DNA from: Ruminococcus flavefaciens AE3010
Lineage (GTDB): Bacteria > Bacillota > Clostridia > Oscillospirales > Ruminococcaceae
NCBI RefSeq assembly: GCF_000526795.1
Contig: NZ_JAGT01000001.1
Location: 1,449,001 to 1,513,000, forward strand
Direction of reading: 5' to 3'
Length of the DNA: 64,000 nt
Shown: positions 61,901 to 64,000 of the stretch, one piece after another
Position numbering within the stretch: the first letter of the stretch is position 1
How the letters are laid out: every line of letters begins with the position of its first letter
Program-made: the position numbers and the translations under genes
The notes under the pieces: model-generated
Told to the model about the DNA's origin: nothing
Database searches by the model: none
The model's input: the letters and a program-made list of their open reading frames with translations, nothing else

Positions 61901-63841
61901 ATCCCATGCCAGAATGTCTGTGTAAAAATCGCCTTTTTTTCTGCCGGGCAGATTGATACCGATCTTTTCGTCTCCCAGCACTTGTCCTTCCAATAAGCTG
62001 GCGTTCGGACGGATCGGCGCAACATACTTCTGAGAATAGGGATTATACAACTCATAGTAATAGTTCGGGGTATTCGTATAATCATAGTGGTATTCTGTAA
62101 AATTCCAGATCAAAGTATTGCGCTTGCCGGAAAGCCACATGATGCTGTCGCCGCGCTCATAGCAAGGCACAAGCGTTCCGTCATCTGCCAGTGCATAGAA
62201 ATCATAACGCTTTGCTGTATCGTTCCAAACACGGGTATAAATAATGAGTTCTTCTCCGTCCTTGACATCGCTGACGCTAACTTCTCTTGCCTTGTATGTC
62301 ACAACTTTGTTATGCTCAGGAAGCTCGGTGAGGTCTACAAGATTTATGTATTCCCCCTGACTTGCGTCCACACTCTGGAACACTGCTCTTTCATTGCCTG
62401 CACCATCAGATACGGTGTTTAATTTGATGCTTTTTCCGTTCGCTACAAGTTTGATTTTACCCTTGCTATTCGGCACAACCTGAATCTCCAGTCCATCCGG
62501 AATCGGATCACCGGTCGAGACTGTAACAAACGAAGGATAATCACCTTCACTGGGGATTTTCAGGTATTTTCTGTTGTCTCCAAAATCCGCATAGATATAA
62601 TATCTGTCCTCCACAACATTTTCAAACTTCCATTCTGAGATATCCGCGTCCTCTGCTACATAGACTGTTTCCGGATTTCCCGCCTCATTCTGACGGATAA
62701 CGTAGGCAAGCAGTTCCATTGCATTGTTATCTGATGCCATGAGTGCATGACCGGTTGCACCGCTGACATAGTGCATCAGACCGTAGGTTTTGCCGTTGAG
62801 TTCGTAGGGATCGGGAGCTAATGGGACGTAGTACCAAAGATTTAAATCTGTAGCAGACGAATATGAACAAAAACCGTTTCCATTATCATTTCCTTGCATA
62901 TTCCAATAATAATCATATCCAGTACTTTGAAAGGAAAAATTATTTCCATTATTAGTTACTGTAAATGAAGTTTTATTGTTTTCGTCAACTAGCAAAAGAT
63001 AATTATTATTATTATTTGCAACATATAAGGTGTTTCCTGCTTTTCTACAATATACATAGAATTGATTATTCGTTCCTTCAACTTTTTGAAAATAATACGG
63101 AACTGCTCCTAATCCTATTGCCTCATCAGTAGTAGTACCTTTATGATTACTGTTAAAAGTCTTTTTTATTCCTGTTCGGGGTTCATTACTTTTAGGTTTA
63201 TAGGTCTCATTAGTGAAATAGAAACCATTTGTACTACTAATGTACAGTCCGCTACTTCCTTCTCCATAATTAGCCAAATCAGCAACATCCGTAATTTTCC
63301 GCCAGCCTCTTCCGTTTGAAGATACCGGTACCAAATTTGCATCTTCCACAATCTGATATACCGAAAAACCAGTCGCATAAAAGCTTATCTTGCCTTCCTC
63401 AACAGAGAAATCACAGATCTGCTCTCTTTCGCCGTCATCTCTGATGTGCCAGAGCTGCAGGCAGTCACTGTCGTGGATAACAGGATCACTGATCTCAACA
63501 AGGATAGGATTTTCCTCACCTGGCTGGTATTCGCTTTCGCCTGCGGTTATGGTGATTTCATAAGCCGCAATTCCCTCATGTTCATCTGAGACGTCAACAG
63601 CCTGTGCTTCCGCACCCTCAGGCATAAGACCTTCCAGCATAACAGTCTTTTCTTCGTTCTGCTCATCAGGATAGAGCTCAATACTCTTATGCTCAAGATC
63701 AAATTCGCCTGTTGTTTCTTCACAGACTGTCGCCCGCATATCTTCATCAGCATATATCGGTACGATAGGCGAAACATTTGATATTGCCATGACAGCAGCT
63801 ACAATGCCGCCTATAACTCGTTTTGTTATTTTTTCAAGCAT
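55949..63841 (-). CDS. giant surface adhesin with fibro-slime and SpaA/Cna-B-like domains
   Basis: The 2630-residue protein has a signal peptide (about 1-31), an N-terminal domain (about 40-165), a large middle region, a fibro-slime/PA14-like domain (about 810-1060; FTGDDDFWFYVNNELVIDLGG with GASASNLHMRF), a Cna-B-like domain starting VVLTKEISG (about 1067), further beta modules (to 1570), two related modules with YLRT, VYVA.D, P.WL.GW (about 1577-1717 and 1718-1850), more Cna-B-like modules, and two SpaA domains (about 2100-2190, GGVFELYHGDELIGTY; 2237-2335, GVTFALYHG). The end (AYLSSQAYADNTISR) has no LPXTG motif or membrane segment. It probably forms part of a surface fibre or biofilm. The start codon follows AGAGGGCGTA and lies eight bases after the upstream stop. 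Confidence 0.88.
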   Translation of the reverse strand: MLEKITKRVIGGIVAAVMAISNVSPIVPIYADEDMRATVCEETTGEFDLEHKSIELYPDEQNEEKTVMLEGLMPEGAEAQAVDVSDEHEGIAAYEITITAGESEYQPGEENPILVEISDPVIHDSDCLQLWHIRDDGEREQICDFSVEEGKISFYATGFSVYQIVEDANLVPVSSNGRGWRKITDVADLANYGEGSSGLYISSTNGFYFTNETYKPKSNEPRTGIKKTFNSNHKGTTTDEAIGLGAVPYYFQKVEGTNNQFYVYCRKAGNTLYVANNNNNYLLLVDENNKTSFTVTNNGNNFSFQSTGYDYYWNMQGNDNGNGFCSYSSATDLNLWYYVPLAPDPYELNGKTYGLMHYVSGATGHALMASDNNAMELLAYVIRQNEAGNPETVYVAEDADISEWKFENVVEDRYYIYADFGDNRKYLKIPSEGDYPSFVTVSTGDPIPDGLEIQVVPNSKGKIKLVANGKSIKLNTVSDGAGNERAVFQSVDASQGEYINLVDLTELPEHNKVVTYKAREVSVSDVKDGEELIIYTRVWNDTAKRYDFYALADDGTLVPCYERGDSIMWLSGKRNTLIWNFTEYHYDYTNTPNYYYELYNPYSQKYVAPIRPNASLLEGQVLGDEKIGINLPGRKKGDFYTDILAWDDVSYSYSGLGITADGKQTEPTTRHLASTFYFARLVDMKNDLTEVATVNNNDYGITMKMVNFDELSKEQALAYVNASAAENGLSSTTIGNYGTSVRSRFTWEYLGGISNGGKDSVPRQGLLSTNLVNGYPLSNIETYHNVQASGIPNQNYNQSIAPAFADATTVNHLFIQSILDQSGYFEYDSCQNYATLKQGDTTGTDFYVSKEIGTHDATKKSSLQHGQFFPYDDIDMDTYATVNNENLYTATLDSLDDNDPRKFEKLHLIESPDYYFGMELEASFTQTPDGKDNWGHDIIFEFTGDDDFWFYVNNELVIDLGGTHSALAGSVNFATGDVVVNGVKTNLRDVFINNFRTRYQGVLDSEAYVTDLNAFLDQHFDWDPNKNEYEKVFKDYTKHTMRIFYMERGASASNLHMRFNLSYVKPGDVVLTKEISGTDDLDFEMVEYPFQIYYRFNENGEEHILGDETDDTQDAAVFITYENSTKTVERLQTYKPPGSMSAAPYKSVFFVNPQNKAVVHFPTNTYQYKIVECGMDKDIYDQATINGVVLDATNVGGSNANQPSVRQNGDRYDYDSGWMTVQTQGFATYNNRVDPSGLRRLRFTKELYDNDYTYAANLSSDYKNKHKMTAEQDPTTFTFRLYLSNGVSDELPLAYMVNYRVLDPENYYCTWNSLEQKFDRYVYNGNYIKLDELDTLLESFSSKEEKDAFLRKMTFECSMNGSISKIPAWYTVEVPNLPVGLTFMVEERDTTTERPLGYERVIYEREAGTYNLLESGVENKGRIEKDKSPMLRVINQRGYELQAVKEWSDKDFVAGHDNIFMALYVKNESGGYDLASGYITSPVRRLTSPNTEIRFFMNRLGDKSLNDFAIFEVLLTNDNYTVDEKGFVTLGSGTEVEPIENGGMKLIIPSADRIIEANSTFAVFQNVEFLDTDNASDWSVQKQFDTQSNLYGDRLIKAGNVPNYLLGAEYLRTADDSKSCTGNLCTFTAGSDADIYVAWDDRSGPKPSWLNGWVTLTDTFTTATTPPVTMTLFKKTVSQGDTVTLGSNLGDSTPTVSYHSYVVLAVPKYSEGRIINPKNNWNANWTIQKAFDSSSFPYNDRNVRVDDDDFPEKYTGAEYLRTTASAGSSELQVKTNSVVYVALDSEVTSLPDWLSGWKITNDTIKTSNGRTMVLYSKDSSENDIISLGGNSVTGDKNPYFVLALPKYTYETEYNIGSQTNAMTVLKGTANADDITGLYSKDADNQYHLAAASERPVRKLQSDEIKYYLQSDDTAIDQYKIYKLDLSGYKFTVDQNGTVTVNEDDINIGEVQETTYSSPDINGKAKITATYNWASSEENGVFVALYHNTNGTWNRYTETEIKRLISPVSKVSYTVNLPTDLPEGTTAEQYLQNFKVFAVTIAGNGYLIDKDGYMTQISSSGSAEETFSESQVQMIEQITATPVTFTTREDTISNTRQGGVEIDLYRMGTRDVPSNHIGGNPGIALQGGVFELYHGDELIGTYVSNERGRITVMYNYVQDDYYTLIQTTAPKSYIGLQEPVVFKVRESPNKEVNVYRITDSESPAYETVNDAWRNYHFPMSEGDKLVAYIDVYNKPFILQAIKVDSKEVDGEGNPKPIQGVTFALYHGVKGIDGWTPGSIVKPVETYGNLMTDENGHIANISQALEEGVYFLKEVSAKSGYKLLDRYIRINVTENDVDIGNGQDDPTAHVVVEGSVTTVTLNSGIKLIKTDDDNSRTCKIIIPNEKAQSDYYFDIEKIIFVDKNIHDSDKKQKFVFRVDRFDENETAFTDPNIRGTFYVTLNCNKEMVYTADDNITLDGANYNYSFFHEDDTVSLTNSKFRTADSYVEKQYTAEGKADNYDYPAAIWNGRKTVRVMKEGIYRISEVDKWSSTDYDLWYGSNRYKGYGDGTHEETVITNGFRDSTTTGSMALPAADKSCVYINVKNVRAGEFDTASKTLDSKIVWRPTASFTNSETEYAYLSSQAYADNTISR

Positions 63842-63849
63842 TACGCCCT

Positions 63850-64000
63850 CTACCTTTCATAATATTCAAATTCAGTCTTTGCATCATCAACAAGCATTGG
63901 TAAAGCGCTTTCTACAGGGATACCCTCAGCCTGAACTGTTATCTTATACGGCAGATCAAAAACGCCGAGATAGTCCTTTTTGTATTCAGGGATATCCACA
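63850..64000 (-). CDS. 3' end of a gene upstream of the giant adhesin
   Basis: The minus-strand frame is open from the window edge to TAG 63852-63850 and reads ...DIPEYKKDYLGVFDLPYKI through TEFEYYER. Only the last 49 codons are in view. It is eight bases upstream of the adhesin start, so it should be an earlier gene of the same operon. Function cannot be told. Confidence 0.6.
   Translation of the reverse strand, partial: VDIPEYKKDYLGVFDLPYKITVQAEGIPVESALPMLVDDAKTEFEYYER

Overview
The window looks like a chromosome segment of a cellulosome-forming gut or rumen Firmicute, most probably Ruminococcus (Oscillospiraceae). The grounds are type I dockerin modules in four secreted proteins, a cohesin-like surface protein, dockerin-linked serpins, AGGAGG-type ribosome binding sites and near-consensus sigma-A promoters with 17-base spacers. 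The genus is an inference; no rRNA or tRNA gene is present to fix it. I see no CRISPR array, insertion sequence or intact prophage.

Layout. (1) Bases 1-6745: a minus-strand operon with one consensus promoter, encoding an FHA protein, PP2C phosphatase, membrane Ser/Thr kinase, a small membrane protein with TVVV motifs, a membrane-anchored cohesin-like protein and a secreted protein cut by the window edge. The last four genes overlap or nearly touch, which suggests phosphothreonine signalling tied to a cell-surface display system. (2) 6.8-13.9 kb: housekeeping and accessory genes (GNAT, SpoU-type RNA methylase, nucleoside phosphorylase, minimal SufC-SufB pair, DegV, YccF, CmpB-like membrane protein). 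(3) 13.9-29 kb: a MacAB-like export operon, a membrane EAL phosphodiesterase, a GNAT protein, a lipoprotein, then an ABC exporter with a C45-type hydrolase and its own two-component system. The two ABC operons share an upstream sequence, so one response regulator may control both. (4) 29-36.4 kb: a VanY-type carboxypeptidase, the first dockerin-serpin, a small phage-tail-like cassette and a PadR/DUF1700/DUF4097 operon. (5) 36.4-44.8 kb: an ECF sigma factor with a PASTA-bearing anti-sigma candidate, an EAL domain fused to a predicted beta-solenoid, and an operon of an HTH-UDP-glucose dehydrogenase fusion, a sortase substrate candidate, a sortase and a membrane protein. (6) 45-54.9 kb: a dockerin protein with eight 91-residue repeats, two more dockerin-serpins, and an ECF sigma/anti-sigma pair directly upstream of one serpin. 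(7) 54.9-64 kb: a CBM6 remnant and a surface-adhesin operon with a 2630-residue fibro-slime/SpaA-type protein.

The common theme is building, protecting and regulating an extracellular protein surface: cohesin and dockerin for docking, serpins to block proteases, sortase and adhesins for attachment, and kinase/phosphatase/FHA, two ECF sigma factors, c-di-GMP hydrolases and a two-component system for control. Intergenic regions carry two families of palindromic repeats: a mosaic of about 170 bases in three copies, and a shorter GGGCGGATAATATCCGCCC family in three copies.
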